Shown one piece after another: positions 7,978 to 18,609 of a DNA stretch of 64,000 nucleotides. The notes under the pieces are model-generated. The model did not search any database. It was not told where the DNA came from and was given only the letters and a program-made list of their open reading frames with translations. Source of the DNA: Fen-671 sp963794745 (GTDB taxonomy: Bacteria; Actinomycetota; Acidimicrobiia; Acidimicrobiales; Palsa-688); assembly GCA_963794745.1 (NCBI GenBank), contig CAWCEZ010000013.1:1-64000 (forward strand). Direction: 5' to 3'. The first letter of the stretch is position 1. Every line of letters starts with the position of its first letter. Made by a program: the position numbers and the translations under genes.

Positions 7978-9310
7978 CTGGAGCCCGCCAAAGCGACCAT
8001 CGGGGCTTCGCGCGACAGGGTGGTCCTGATGGCGGCTACCCGTTGGAGGTGGCCGAGCCCGTATTGGGGGAGGGCGGCGGGCCAGCGGCTCACCCTCCAC
8101 CCACCGGCGACCGGGGTGGGCGTGGGCTGGCCAAGCACTGTGCCCAGTTCCTCGCATAGCTTGCCGACCAGGTCCTCGTCAGCGAGCGTCGCTCCAACGT
8201 TGGTCGCCGTCCTTGCCCACCGATGCCCGGATGACGAGCTGCCCTGGCGCCGCCCAGTGGGGCCATTTGTTGGACCCAAACGAGCAAGCGGTCATCAGCT
8301 GCCCTCCCCCCGGTGCCACCAGGACGCCGCTCAGCTCGCCGCCACGGTCGCTCGGCACCTCGAGGGAGCTCGCGCCGAACCCGAGCGTGACGACCCCGAC
8401 CGACGCCGCGCGGACCGAGGCGAGCTCGGCTGGCGAACTGTCTCCCAGCAGGTGCCCGAGCAGCGTTGATGCAACCTTTGCAGGCACGGCGAGGACGACG
8501 CCGTCGTACCGTTCGCCGGATGGCTCGACGATGACCGAGCGGCCGTCGCGGCGCAGGGCCGGCACTTGGCTCGCCACGACGCCCACCCCGGCCCCAAGGA
8601 GCCGCTCGACCAGGCGATCGGCGAGGGTTTGCATCCCCGCCCGGGGGGCGACGAAGAGCGGTCCGGCCGGGGCCGTGCTCTTGGCGTCGGCCGCTCCTCC
8701 TTGGGTGCGCGACATCGCCCGGAGACCGAGCAGGAGGCTCCGGTTGGCACGCGGCAGCAGCCAGGATTTGGGGCGCAGTCGTCGCTGCGCTCAGGTTCCT
8801 CGTCGAGCCGGCGTTGATGCTGCCGACGAGTGGCTCGACGAGGCGTTCAGCCACCTCAGGCCCGAAGCGCGATGCCACCAGGTCCCAAACGGTGACGTCG
8901 CCCTCGGCACGTGAGCTCGGCAGCACCAGGTCCAGCGACGCCCGCGCCATCCCTCCGAACGAGAGGATCCTCGAGCGCGCGAGCGGGAGCAGGCGGGCTG
9001 GCGCCCCGAGGACCAGGCCGTCAGGGAACGGCCGCAATTTCCCCCTCGCGAAAAGCATCGCCCGCTTGGCCTGCGGCGCGACCATCTCTTCGCTGAGGCC
9101 GAGCTCCTGGCACAGCGCAACGCCTTCGGGCGCCCTCGTGATGAACGAGTCAGGCCCCTCGTCGACCGGCCGGCCGAGGAACATCGTGGTGAGGAGCTTG
9201 CCGCCCAAGTGGCCAGGCTCGTAGACGGTGACGTCGGCCCCGTCTGCGCCGGCGAGCTCCCAGGCTGCGGACAACCCGGCGATCCCACCCCCGACGACTG
9301 CGAACTTCAC
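7878..9310 (-). CDS. hemY: protoporphyrinogen/coproporphyrinogen III oxidase, frameshifted
   Basis: FAD-dependent oxidase that removes six electrons from (copro)porphyrinogen III, a late heme step; Gram-positive members are usually CgoX. The N-terminus has the dinucleotide fold VVGGGIAGLSAAWEL, then DEGPDSFI and PLVGSINAG, typical of HemY. The frame breaks near 8755 and 8200. Each break reads as +1 or as loss of one CG from a CGCG run. Joined, the three frames give about 477 residues and end in the family signature GSSYGGVGVPACIGSGR. The start overlaps the hemE stop (ATGA), so the two are cotranscribed with hemE first. Confidence 0.85.
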
Positions 9311-10332
9311 CTGTCGGCCTCGGAGCGGGCGCTCTCGGTGTGGACCAGGTCGACGAGGCGGGCGAGCTGGTCAGGGTCGGTGGCAGGTAGGACGCCGTGG
9401 CCCAGGTTGAACACGTGGCCAACGGGCCCGGCGAGAGCGAGGACCGCACGAGCCTGCTCGGCGAGGACCGGCCAGGGGGCCAGGCAGGCGGTCGGGTCGA
9501 GGTTGCCCTGCAGCCCTATGTCAGGGCCGACGCGGGCGCGGGCGACGTCGAGCGGGACGCGCCAGTCGACACCGACAACGTCGGCACCGGCGCCGGCGAA
9601 GGTTGCAAGCAGTTCGCCGGTCCCTACCCCGAACACGACGCGGGGGACATTGAGGGGCGCCAGGCCCGCCACGATTGTCTCGAGGGCCGGGAGCACGTAA
9701 CGGCGATAGTCGGCGGGGGAAAGGGCGCCACCCCAGCTCTCGAAGATCTGGACTGCGGCCGCCCCAGCCGCCACCTGTTCGCGAAGGCTGGCCAGGGCGA
9801 TCTCGGCCAGGCGCGCGACGAGCGCGCCCCAAAGTTCCGGCTCGGACCACATCAGTGCCTTGGTCAGGCCGTAACTGGTCGAGGGCCCCCTTCGACGAGG
9901 TAGCTGGCCAGCGTGAAGGGGCCGCCGGCGAACCCGATAAGGGGTATCGACAGCTCCGCAGTGGCCAGACGTACCGCTTCGGCCACGTACGGGGTCGGCA
10001 CGACCCGGAGCCGGTCGAGGTCGCCGGCGACTCGGAAGGGTTTTTCGACGACGGGGCCGGTGCCGGGGGCGACGTCCACCCCGAAATCGACGAGGGGGAC
10101 GACGATGTCGGAAAACAGGACCGCCGCGTCCACGCCGTAGCGCTGCACCGGCTGCAGGGTCAGTTCGGCCGCCAGGGCGGGGTCGCGGACGGTGTCCAAG
10201 ATGCTGCCCGGCCCCCGTCGAGCGCCGGTACTCAGGAAGGGACCGCCCCGCCTGGCGCATGAACCAGATGGGCGTGTAGGGCACGGCTTTGCCCTGGCAC
10301 GCCGCAAGGAACGGCGGCAGGTCGGCTTCCAT
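9307..10332 (-). CDS. hemE: uroporphyrinogen decarboxylase, two compensating frameshifts
   Basis: Cytosolic enzyme that decarboxylates the four acetate chains of uroporphyrinogen III to give coproporphyrinogen III. The family N-terminal signature PIWFMRQAGRSLPEYR is present (normally PVWXMRQAGR). The middle (GSILDTVRDP, LFSDIVVP, PLIGFAGGPFTLASY) lies in another frame and the C-terminal part (FESWGG, NLDPTACLAP, FNLGHGVLP) returns to the first. Removing one G near 10217 and restoring one base near 9888 gives a continuous protein of about 341 residues, normal for HemE. First gene of a hemE-hemY pair; it starts 70 bases from the divergent helicase gene. Confidence 0.9.
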   Translation of the reverse strand: MEADLPPFLAACQGKAVPYTPIWFMRQAGRSLPEYRRSTGAGQHLGHRPRPRPGGRTDPAAGAALRRGRGGPVFRHRRPPRRFRGGRRPRHRPRRRKTLPSRRRPRPAPGRADPVRGRSGTSGHCGAVDTPYRVRRRPLHAGQLPRRRGPSTSYGLTKALMWSEPELWGALVARLAEIALASLREQVAAGAAAVQIFESWGGALSPADYRRYVLPALETIVAGLAPLNVPRVVFGVGTGELLATFAGAGADVVGVDWRVPLDVARARVGPDIGLQGNLDPTACLAPWPVLAEQARAVLALAGPVGHVFNLGHGVLPATDPDQLARLVDLVHTESARSEADR

Positions 10333-10402
10333 TTTCCCACCGTAACGCCGGGGGCAACTTGCAGGGAGCTCGCCGGGCGAGCAAAGTGGACTGTTTGGGC
10401 CT

Positions 10403-12812
10403 ATGGCGCACCCTGACCTGCCTGCGGAGCAGGCCTACATTGACCAGGCTTACGAACGCCTTGAAGTTGTGCGTGCCGAGACGGAGGCCCAACTGAGGGA
10501 GGCGTTCCGTGAACGGGGGGGCACGTTCCAATCGTTCACCGAGCGCGACATCCGGGTGCGCACCGGGCTGAACCGTCTCGAGAAGCTTCAGCTGGGCCGG
10601 GAGGCGTTGATCTTCGGGCGCATCGACCGGGCCCAGGGCGCCTCTGGTGACGAGGCCGGTGCGCCTGCGGCGGCCGTCGTCGACCAGGTGGATGCCGAGC
10701 GGGTAGACGAAAATACCAGGCACGAGAGCTTCCACATCGGCCGGCTGGCGATCTCGGACGCGGAGCACGAGCCGCTCGTAGTCGACTGGAGGGCGCCGGT
10801 CGCCGAGCCGTTCTACCGGGCCACGGGTGCGCGCCCGATGGGCCTGCGCCGGCGCCGCCACTTCCTCACAGATGGCCGCCGCGTCGTCGACCTCGAGGAC
10901 GAGCTCTTCGCGCAGGGCGACGGGACGGGAGGGGCCGAGGCGCTCGGGCTGGCCGGGCCGAGCGTGCTGTTGGCGGCCCTCGAGCGAGCCCATACGGGCC
11001 GGATGCGCGACATCGTCGCCACCGTCCAGGCGGAACAGGACGAGATCATCCGTGCTCCGCTGACCGGTGCCCTGGTCGTCCAGGGCGGGCCGGGGACCGG
11101 CAAGACGGCCGTGGCCCTGCACCGCGCCGCCTACCTCCTGTACACCTACCGCTTCCCGCTCGAGGTACAGGGGGTGCTCGTGGTCGGCGCCAACCCGACC
11201 TTCCTTCGCTATATCGACCAGGTGCTCCCGTCGCTCGGCGAAACGGGCGTCGAGCTTTCGACCGCCACAGGGCTGTACAAACGAGCCCGGCCAAGTGCCA
11301 CCGAACCCGCCGCTGTGGCGCGCCTCAAGGGCGACCCCCGCATGGCCCAGTTCATCAGGCGCGCCGTCCACCAGCGCGAACGGCCCCTGCGCAAGCCCGC
11401 CGAGATCCCTTACGGCAGGGCGGTCCTGACGTTGACCCCCGAGGCCTCTGCCGAAATAGTCAACGCCGCACGGCGGCGTTCAGGCACCCACAACGCCCGC
11501 CGCCGAGCCGTCGAGACGCTCCTTTGGGAGCATCTTGCGGCTCAGATGGAACGTCGTGCCGAAGCGAACGCCTCCCGTTCGGCTGGGGACATCGAAATTG
11601 TCCTGGGCCCGGGCGACGGGGAGGACCTTGGGGAGCTCGCTCAAGGCCGCCCGGCTGGCGCGCGCCCCTCCGAGATCGGTGCCGAGCTGCGCCGGCGGCC
11701 ATTGGTCGCCGAACTTCTCGAACGGATCTGGCCGCGCCTCACTCCCGAGGCGTTGCTGCACGACCTGTTCGGGGCCAAGCCGCTTATCGAGTTGGCCGGC
11801 AAAGGCGTCCTCGCCGGAGCAGACTTCGACCTCCTCCACCGCCCGCGCAGCGCTTCGCCGGAGGAGGTTGCCTGGACGCCAGGCGGACATCGCCCTCCTC
11901 GACGAGGCGAGCTGGTTGCTCGGGCCGCTCCGCCCTGGGCCGCCCAACGAACAGCCTCACCGGACCTACGGCCACATCGTTGTCGACGAGGTCCAGGATC
12001 TTTCCCCGATGGAACTGCGCATGGTGGGCCGCCGTTCGCTGTCCGGCTCCATGACCCTTGTCGGCGACATCGCTCAAGCGACCGGGCCATGGGCTCCGGC
12101 GTCGTGGGAGGAACTGATGGCCCACGTACCGCGCCGGCGCGATTGGCGCATGGTCGGCCTTTCGGTCAGTTACCGGGCTCCAGCCGAGGTGATGGCGCTC
12201 GCGCGGCGTGTCCTCGCCGCCGCGCTGCCCGGGGTCTCGCCGCCCGAGCCGGTGCGCCACACCGGGCAAGCTCCCAGGTTCCTTTCGCTCGCCTCGCAGC
12301 CAGGTCCTGAGAGCCGGGGCGACGACAACGATGCTGCCTGGCAGTCGCTCATCGGGCGGACCGTGGCCGAAGAGGTCAGCGCCGTGGCGGCGGCTCGTGG
12401 CAGGGACGACGACGGCAGCGTCGGGGTCCTTGTGCCCGCTCCGCTGCTGGCGGAGGTCCGGTCGGCAATGGCTGGCGAGGGGATCGCCGGGGGCGAGGTC
12501 GGCGCGGGGGCACTCGACACCCAGGTGAGCCTGCTCGCGCTGGGCGATGCCAAAGGCCTCGAGTTCGACTCGGTCGTTGTCATCGAGCCGGCCGAGATCG
12601 TCGCCCAGTCGCCGTCGGGCATGCGGGCGCTGTATGTGGCCCTCACCCGTTGCACCCGCCGCCTCGCGATCGTGTACCGCGAGCCCCTGCCGGCCCCGTT
12701 GCTCCCGGTCAACGGCCTCGATGGCGGGCTCGACGACGGGCTCGACGACGGGCTCGACGCGGGTCGATGGCGGCTTCGAGGGGCTCGCCTAAAACTCGGC
12801 CCGTTCGCCTAA
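10403..12812 (+). CDS. helD: HelD-like UvrD/Rep-family ATPase, one frameshift
   Basis: Superfamily 1 ATPase of the HelD type, which binds RNA polymerase and frees stalled complexes. It opens with an N-terminal coiled-coil arm (EQAYIDQAYERLEVVRAETE), then DIRVRTGLNRLEKLQLGREA and VDWRAPVAEPFYRAT, diagnostic of HelD. Walker A is GGPGTGKTAVALHRAAYLLY (about residues 227-246). The frame shifts near 11885 inside WTPADIALLDEA; removing one G restores it. Walker B DEVQDLSPMELRM and the C-terminal VALTRCTRRLAIVY follow in the second frame. The restored length is near 800 residues, slightly above the usual. The last 40 residues include a GLDD tandem repeat of doubtful frame. It diverges from hemE. Confidence 0.85.
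12726..12761 (+). repeat. 12-bp tandem repeat encoding GLDD
   Basis: Three copies of GGGCTCGACGAC, the last slightly diverged (GGGCTCGACGCG), at the 3' end of the HelD-like gene. They encode GLDD units in the reading frame. Confidence 0.85.
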
Positions 12813-12840
12813 ATCTCGGGCGGCTCGCCTAAAAGAAGTC
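12782..12840 (+). repeat. three direct repeats of TCGCCTAAA at the 3' end of the HelD-like gene
   Basis: The pattern TCGCCTAAA followed by about CTCGG appears at roughly 12785, 12805 and 12825, with a period of about 20 bases. The second copy supplies the TAA stop of the HelD-like gene and the third overlaps the end of the convergent Eis-like gene. No hairpin or T run is seen, so it is not an obvious terminator. Confidence 0.7.
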
Positions 12841-14080
12841 GGGCATCCAGGGGACCGGGCCGGCGAAGAGAGCCGACAGGAGCGCCAGCCGTTCGTCAGC
12901 CTTGTCGAGAGCGCCCACGACGACCAGATCGGCGGGAGACGCGAAGCCTGTATACAGGGCGGAGAACAGGCCTATCGGCAACGGCCTCGCGGCTGCCTGG
13001 CGCCGAGCAGGCGTCGCGGCGTCCGCCGGTCCCACGCTGACGCTACCGGCGTCGGCCCGGACCAGCCACGGCCCGGCGTTCTCAGGGAACACCTTGTCAT
13101 CGATCTCGACCACGAGCTCCCCGGAGACCGCTGGGTACCCCCTCGAACGGAGCGCGAGAGGGACGTCGAGCACCCGGGTCATCCAGCGGGTCAGTTCCGA
13201 CTTGAGCGAAAACCCGTTGCTGCCGAGCGCTAGGCCCATTGGGGAGGTGCTGGGCGGGCCGTACCAGGCGAGCTCATTGGCCGAGTTCGTGAAGCCCCGG
13301 AAGTAAGCGAACAGGGCCTGCAGGGCCCGGGCGTCATCGAAGACGAGATGGTTGCAGACTGCCTTGTAGGTGTCGTGGCCCAAGCCCCCGGGGCCCCATG
13401 GTTCCAGGTAGTAGCTGGCATAGCCCGCCACGCCTTCGCCGTCGCCTTCGCGGCCGACCGCCTCGCTTCGGCACGACCACTGCACGAGGCAGTTCGGTGC
13501 CGCCCCTGGGGGCGAGCACGTGGTCGTTCCACCAGTCACGGTCGGGCGATTGCACCGGGCCGTTGTGGGCGGACGCGAACCGGGAGAAGCAGTCCATCAC
13601 CGCGTCCAGGTCCTTGGCCTCCATTTGCCTTACACCGCTTCGGTCGGCTTGCGGGACGCCGCCGAGGCCGACGCCGGCAAGTTCCGAGATAGGCGCCCGG
13701 AACTGCAGCCGCACCCCACCGAACTCGTAGCCGATGCTGCGGTACAGCGCGGTCGCCGTGGGGTAGAGGGCGCTAATCGCGCGCCCATTGGATCTCTCTT
13801 CGGCTAACAGGGCACGCAGTAGGGCCGAGGCCACGCCCTGGCCGCGGTATTCGGGGAGGACTGCCACAGCAGCGACGCCGGCGCATGGGACTCGCCGGCC
13901 GCCGAACCACTGGTCGTAGCTGATGGGCTTCGCGGATGCGACAGGGCGCTGCCCGTCGAAGGCGCAAAGCCTGCCACCTAGCTGTATATCTGCGGCGCCT
14001 CGACGCATATTGAACGCCAAGTCGAGCAATGACGCGAGGGCTTCACGGTCCGCCTCGCCGGCGGGGCGTATCTCAACCAT
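12829..14080 (-). CDS. Eis-family GNAT N-acetyltransferase with SCP2-like domain, one frameshift
   Basis: Eis-type acetyltransferase with two GNAT domains followed by a C-terminal SCP2-like domain; the total of about 416 residues fits. The first GNAT domain carries the acetyl-CoA loop VLPEYRGQGVASALLRALL. The frame shifts near 13480, between PRAVVV and GEGVAGYASYYLEP, by one extra base. The protein ends in FF; in Mycobacterium tuberculosis Eis the C-terminal Phe carboxylate acts in catalysis, and that feature is kept. Eis enzymes acetylate amines, including aminoglycosides and some proteins. The true substrate here is unknown. It ends convergently with the HelD-like gene. Confidence 0.75.
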
Positions 14081-14089
14081 GAAGGCAAC

Positions 14090-14323
14090 CTACTGGGGTG
14101 GCGTGTGGCGTTGTCGGTTACGCCGGGCGGCCGCCGACCGGTAGTTGTCGACCAGGTAGCCCACGACGGAAACGGCAAACCATGACACGAGGATCGCTCC
14201 TCCGATGTGCTCACCGGCCGCAATTGCGGGTTCGTTGCCGGCTGCGACGTCCGATATGGTCGGCGCGGACAAAGCCAACGCCATGAGCACCAGGATCGCC
14301 GGCCGAATGCTCGGGGTCTTCAT
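14090..14323 (-). CDS. small membrane protein following flhF
   Basis: A 77-residue protein with an N-terminal hydrophobic signal or anchor (PAILVLMALALSA, residues 8-20), a second hydrophobic stretch (GGAILVSWFAVSVVGYLV, residues 41-58) and a basic tail (RSAAARRNRQRH). Its ATG lies five bases after the flhF stop on the same strand, so it is the last gene of the flhB-flhA-flhF run. No family is recognised. A flagellar export or assembly role is suggested only by position. Confidence 0.55.
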   Translation of the reverse strand: MKTPSIRPAILVLMALALSAPTISDVAAGNEPAIAAGEHIGGAILVSWFAVSVVGYLVDNYRSAAARRNRQRHTPPQ

Positions 14324-14327
14324 GGCT

Positions 14328-16437
14328 TCACTCCATTAGCCGGGCGCACAGCAGTGTCGCCCAGAGAGCGGGGGTCGCCGGTTCGCCGTCGAGGCGGCCG
14401 ACCGGGATCGGTGCGGCTAGGGCTGCGGCAGGGGTTGTCGTGCTGTCGAGTTCAACGAGAGCCAGCACGTCGAGGCCACCCAGGGACTCGGACCAAGCTG
14501 CCGAGATCCTCGGGTTTATGGGAGGCCTTGGCCACCCCCCAGCACAGAGTTGGCTCCAACGCTTGGAGGATCTCGGTTGTCCAGGTGGAACGCTCCGGCC
14601 GGACGTCCTGTTCGATCGCCACCACCGAAGGATGGTCTCGCCAGCGCCAGCTCCTGCGCTCCTCGGTCGCAACCTCAGCGGACAGGATCACGCGGTCCTG
14701 GGGGCGCCAGACCTTGCGCTGCGTAGCGAGGGCAACTTCGTCGGGGGGCGCACCGAGGTCACGCGCGATGCCCTGCGCGGTCGACATCACAGTGTTGGGA
14801 GGCCCGACGACAGCGACGACGCTCTTAGGGGACTTGGGAGCGGGTGGCAGCGGGGAAGCGCGAGGTCGAGTGCTCGGCGAAGTTCCCCTTCTATCGTCTC
14901 TCTAGTTGCCGTCGACGTCACTGCGGTGCACGCCTGTACCGGGACGCCAAGACTTTGCAGTGCGAGGCCTAGCTCCGATAGGTGCGGCCCCTCGTTTGCA
15001 GGTACGAGCGACCCGGATTGGGGTGCACGTTCAGGAAGGCGCTCGGGGGCCGTGGTGGCCAACCACTTCGGCGGCGCCTCAGTGCGGGCCGCAGTTTGCG
15101 CGCCAGATTTGGCTGCAATTTGGCCCCCAGCTTGGGCCTCAGCTTCGGCGGGGCGCTGCTCAGGGACTTGGGCCTCAGGTTGGGAGAGCCGAGCCAGCAC
15201 CGCCGGAGCCGCTAGCCAACGAGGTTCGCCTGCTGCGGGAAGCCAAAGTGGCTCCGTCCACTCGCGCGGCGCAAGGGGCACCCGTGGCGCGGCGGGCACC
15301 CGCGGCTCAGCCAGGTCGACCGTCGCGGTTGCCCGGCGCGGCTCTGCCGAGTCCAGGCCGGTCGGCCAAGCCCCGCGGGTCGGACAGCTCGGTGAGGATC
15401 AGGTCAGCGTGCGATGCCGGTGCCGGCTCAGGAGCGCGAAAATCAGTCCCGCCACTCTCCAGCCCCGGGGTCGCCAAACCTGCTTCCTTGGCTATGCGTT
15501 CCAGAACGGCGGCAAAGCCCGCGCTCGGAGCATTCTCGCCTCCCGCCGGTTCGTCCCGAGCCTGCCCGGTAGCCGGCTCGACGACTTGGTCGTCAGGTTG
15601 GCTTTGCCTCCAGCGCCGGACTCTTTTCTCTTCACGCCGCTCTTCACGCTCTTCGCGCCGCTCTTCACGACGGTCCGCGCGGCTTTCGCCGGACTTCGCC
15701 ATCTCCGGCGCGGCAGCCGGGCTGACCGGCTCGCGTCCTGCGAGCGTGTCGTTGAGGAACTTCCGCTCGGCGCTCGGCCTGCCGGCATTCTCCCGGCTCC
15801 CACTTTCCGGCCCCGGAGCGGCCCGCGTGGAAGCAGCCCGCGCTGAAGCGGCGCGGCCCGAATTTCCCTGTCCAAACCGCTCCCTACCGGTACCGCCGCC
15901 GTCTCCGGCCAGAGCGAAATGACCCTGCTCTGCGTTGATCTTCTCTGCCAGGTCGAGCACCGACGAGGGCGGGTTGTCCGCCATCTCCTCGATCAGCGCC
16001 GACATCGGGTCACCGTTGTCGATCAGCGCACTGTGCTCGTCGGTCCAACGAGGCTCGGCCTTACGTGGCTCTGCGGCCCGGGGCTGAGAAGCACGGGGCT
16101 GAGAAGCGCGGGGCTCGCCAACGCGAGGCCGGCGCCCATCCTGGGCCCCCGGCGCAGCCTTTGCCGCGCCATTCACGCGCTCCGACTGAGCCGGCCCCGA
16201 CGATGCCGGCGGCCGCGACGGCTGGTTGTCTCTAGGAGCCCCCGCGCCAGCGCGACGTGAGCGGCCCTTGCCGTCGACTTCAACCTCAACCTCTATATGT
16301 TCCCGGGCAAAGAAACCGCCCACGCCACCTTTGCGGACTCGCGTGGCGGCGACGATCTTGGGTGCCGGGCCGAGCTGGCGTTTGGCGGCTTCAACCGCCT
16401 CCTCCAGCGTCGGGCCGTCAAACCGTAGCGTGGGCAA
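14328..16437 (-). CDS. flhF: FlhF-like protein with degenerate GTPase domain, three frameshifts
   Basis: The N-terminus matches the FlhF start (RFDGPTLEEAVEAAKRQLGPAPKIV, then GGFFAREHIEVEVEVD). A long Arg/Glu/Ala/Pro-rich linker follows, with RASQP and REER repeats, then the helical N-domain (GLALQSLGVPVQACTA). The G-domain begins VVAVVGPPNTVMST where active FlhF has GPTGVGKTT, so the P-loop lysine is missing. The C-terminal end LALVELDSTTTPAAALA with PVGRLDGEPATPA is clearly FlhF-like. Breaks lie near 15335, 14845 and 14490. The gene overlaps flhA by 20 bases. FlhF sets flagellar number and position in other bacteria; here GTP binding is doubtful. Confidence 0.7.
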
Positions 16438-18478
16438 GGGTTACCACTCCCTTGGACTCGAGGCGCAGTTGGGAACCCAGCTCCGCGTAGGACAGTACGG
16501 GCAGGCGCGGGGTGGCGGTCCGTACGAGTTTCTTGACAGCCGGCCGCAGGGGTGCGGCGCATACGAGGACAGGCATTTCGCCGTCGCGTTCGGCTTCTCT
16601 CGAACGCTGCGCAACGGCCAGGGTAAAAGCTTCAGCTTTATCGGGTGCAAGTGCGAGGAACGAACCGCTCTCGCTTGTGCGCAGCAGTTCGCTCAGCTGT
16701 TGTTCGAGGATTGGGTCGATGGTGACGACGGGCAAGTGGCCGTCGGACGCCAGCGCCGCGGAAAGTGCCGGCCCGAGCGCCTGCCTGCAGGCCTCAACGA
16801 GGGCTTCGGGTTCGCGCGTCGTGCGTACTTTCTCCGTCACCACCTCGAAGATCTTGGAAAGGTTGCGCACCGATACGCCCTCGTCGAGCAGGTCGCGAAG
16901 TACCCGCTGCACCTCCGCCAGGGTGACCTGGGCCGAACCAAGTTCCTCGACTACGGTCGGGTCGCTCCGCCTGACGAGCTCCACCAGCTCCTTGATCGAT
17001 GCACGCGAAAGAAGTTTGCCGGCGTTCTGTTTTACGACCTCGGACAGGTGCGTCGTTATTACCGATGCGGGGTCGACGACAGTCGCGCCCATCCGTTCGG
17101 CTTGGGCGCGTGCCGACGCAGGGGCCCACTTGGCGTCGAGCCCGAAAACTGGCTCTTTCGTTGGGGTCCCGGGGAGAGAGCCGAGCATGTCGCCGATGGC
17201 GAGTACGTGCCCGGGTTGTGCCGTGCCGCGGGCGACCTCGGCGCCCTGGACGCGGATCGTGTAGGTCGAGGCGGGCAGGTCGATGTTGTCGCGGGTGCGC
17301 ACCAGCGGCAGGACCACGCCGAGCTCGAGGGCCACCTTGCGCCGGAGGGCTTTGACGCGGTCGAGGAGGTCGCCGCCCCGGGTGGGGTCGACGAGCTCGA
17401 CAAGGTTGAACGAGACTTCCAGCTCGAGCGGGTCGACCTTCATGTCGCGGGCGAGCCCCTCGGGCGAGTCGGGCGCAGGGGCCGGAGGTGCCTCGACGAC
17501 GGCCTCCGCTTCGGCACGCTCCCGCAGGGCGTCGTCGGTCGGGAGGCGCCCGGCGAGGAACCACACCAGCCCTCCGACGATGATGAAGGGCAATTTCGGC
17601 AGGCCGGGTATGAGAGCGAGCATCATGACCCCCCCCGACGCCATCCGGACCGCACGGCGCTGGTGGAGGATCTGCACGACGAGGTCGGTGCCGAGATCGG
17701 AGTCGGTGCCGGCACGGGTCACGATGATGCCGGTCGAGATCGATATGAGCAGGGCCGGCAACTGGGACGCGAGGCCGTCGCCGACGGAGAGGAGGCTATA
17801 GGTGTTGACGGCCTGGCCGAAGGGCTCACCGTCTTGGAAAACGCCGATCAAAAGCCCGCCGACCAGGTTTATCGCCATGATCACGATGGCTGCGATGGCG
17901 TCGCCTCGCACGAACTTCGACGCACCGTCCATTGCCCCGTAGAAGTCGGCCTCGGCCGCGATCTCACGCCGCCGCCGGCGCGCGTCGTCTTTATTGATGA
18001 GGCCGCTGTTCAGGTCTGCATCTATCGCCATCTGCTTGCCCGGCATCCCGTCCAAGGTGAAACGGGCCGCGACTTCTGCCACGCGGCCTGCGCCGTTGGT
18101 GATCACGATGAACTGGATCACGATGATGATCATGAACACGACAAGGCCGACGATGACCGAGCCACCTATCACGAAGTGCCCGAACGAGGCGACGACGTTG
18201 CCCGCCTTGGCATGCAGCAGGACCTGGCGGGTCACGCTCACGTTGAGCGACAGGCGGAACATGGTCGCGATCAGCAAGAGGGAGGGGAACACCGAGAAGT
18301 CGAGTGCCTTCTTCACGTACATGCTCGTGAGCAGGATGATCACCGCCCCGACGAGGTTCAGGGTGATCAGGACGTCGATCAGCTCGGTCGGCAAAGGCAC
18401 GACGAGCATCACGACGACGCACACCATCGCCGTAGGCACGCCCACCAATGTCAAGCGGTTGCTACGCAACTCGGCCAC
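16418..18478 (-). CDS. flhA: flagellar export gate protein FlhA
   Basis: Main export-gate subunit of the flagellar type III apparatus, 686 residues, normal length. Eight hydrophobic segments fill the first ~300 residues. The family signature FRLSLNVSVTRQVLLHAKAG and the cytoplasmic FHIPEP-type loop RFTLDGMPGKQMAIDADLNSG are intact. The C-terminal cytoplasmic domain (from about residue 335) has the segments PLVRTRDNIDLPASTY and ASVITTHLSEVVKQNA. It conducts protons and binds chaperone-substrate complexes. It lies between flhB and flhF and is uninterrupted. Confidence 0.97.
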   Translation of the reverse strand: MAELRSNRLTLVGVPTAMVCVVVMLVVPLPTELIDVLITLNLVGAVIILLTSMYVKKALDFSVFPSLLLIATMFRLSLNVSVTRQVLLHAKAGNVVASFGHFVIGGSVIVGLVVFMIIIVIQFIVITNGAGRVAEVAARFTLDGMPGKQMAIDADLNSGLINKDDARRRRREIAAEADFYGAMDGASKFVRGDAIAAIVIMAINLVGGLLIGVFQDGEPFGQAVNTYSLLSVGDGLASQLPALLISISTGIIVTRAGTDSDLGTDLVVQILHQRRAVRMASGGVMMLALIPGLPKLPFIIVGGLVWFLAGRLPTDDALRERAEAEAVVEAPPAPAPDSPEGLARDMKVDPLELEVSFNLVELVDPTRGGDLLDRVKALRRKVALELGVVLPLVRTRDNIDLPASTYTIRVQGAEVARGTAQPGHVLAIGDMLGSLPGTPTKEPVFGLDAKWAPASARAQAERMGATVVDPASVITTHLSEVVKQNAGKLLSRASIKELVELVRRSDPTVVEELGSAQVTLAEVQRVLRDLLDEGVSVRNLSKIFEVVTEKVRTTREPEALVEACRQALGPALSAALASDGHLPVVTIDPILEQQLSELLRTSESGSFLALAPDKAEAFTLAVAQRSREAERDGEMPVLVCAAPLRPAVKKLVRTATPRLPVLSYAELGSQLRLESKGVVTLAHATV

Positions 18479-18609
18479 TCCGGCCCTTCTAATTCGGTTC
18501 GGCTGGCCCTGGTCCTTGGGCCGGCGAGTCGCGTCCGTGCTTGATCGGCATATTTGTTATCGGCACGCTGGCTGTTCGGCTGAGGACCGTTCGCTTACTG
18601 CTCGCCCGG

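Noticed and set aside
12726..12840. CRISPR array
   Set aside because: The repeats are short, adjacent and without unique spacers of constant length.
14440..15922. Long plus-strand open frames (up to 468 codons) opposite flhF
   Set aside because: Composition is Arg/Ser/Pro-rich with no motifs, and the minus strand carries the clear FlhF-like protein; these are GC-driven shadows.
16226..18544. A 772-codon plus-strand open frame opposite flhA
   Set aside because: It mirrors the flhA gene, has a His/Asp/Arg-rich antisense composition and no domain signature.
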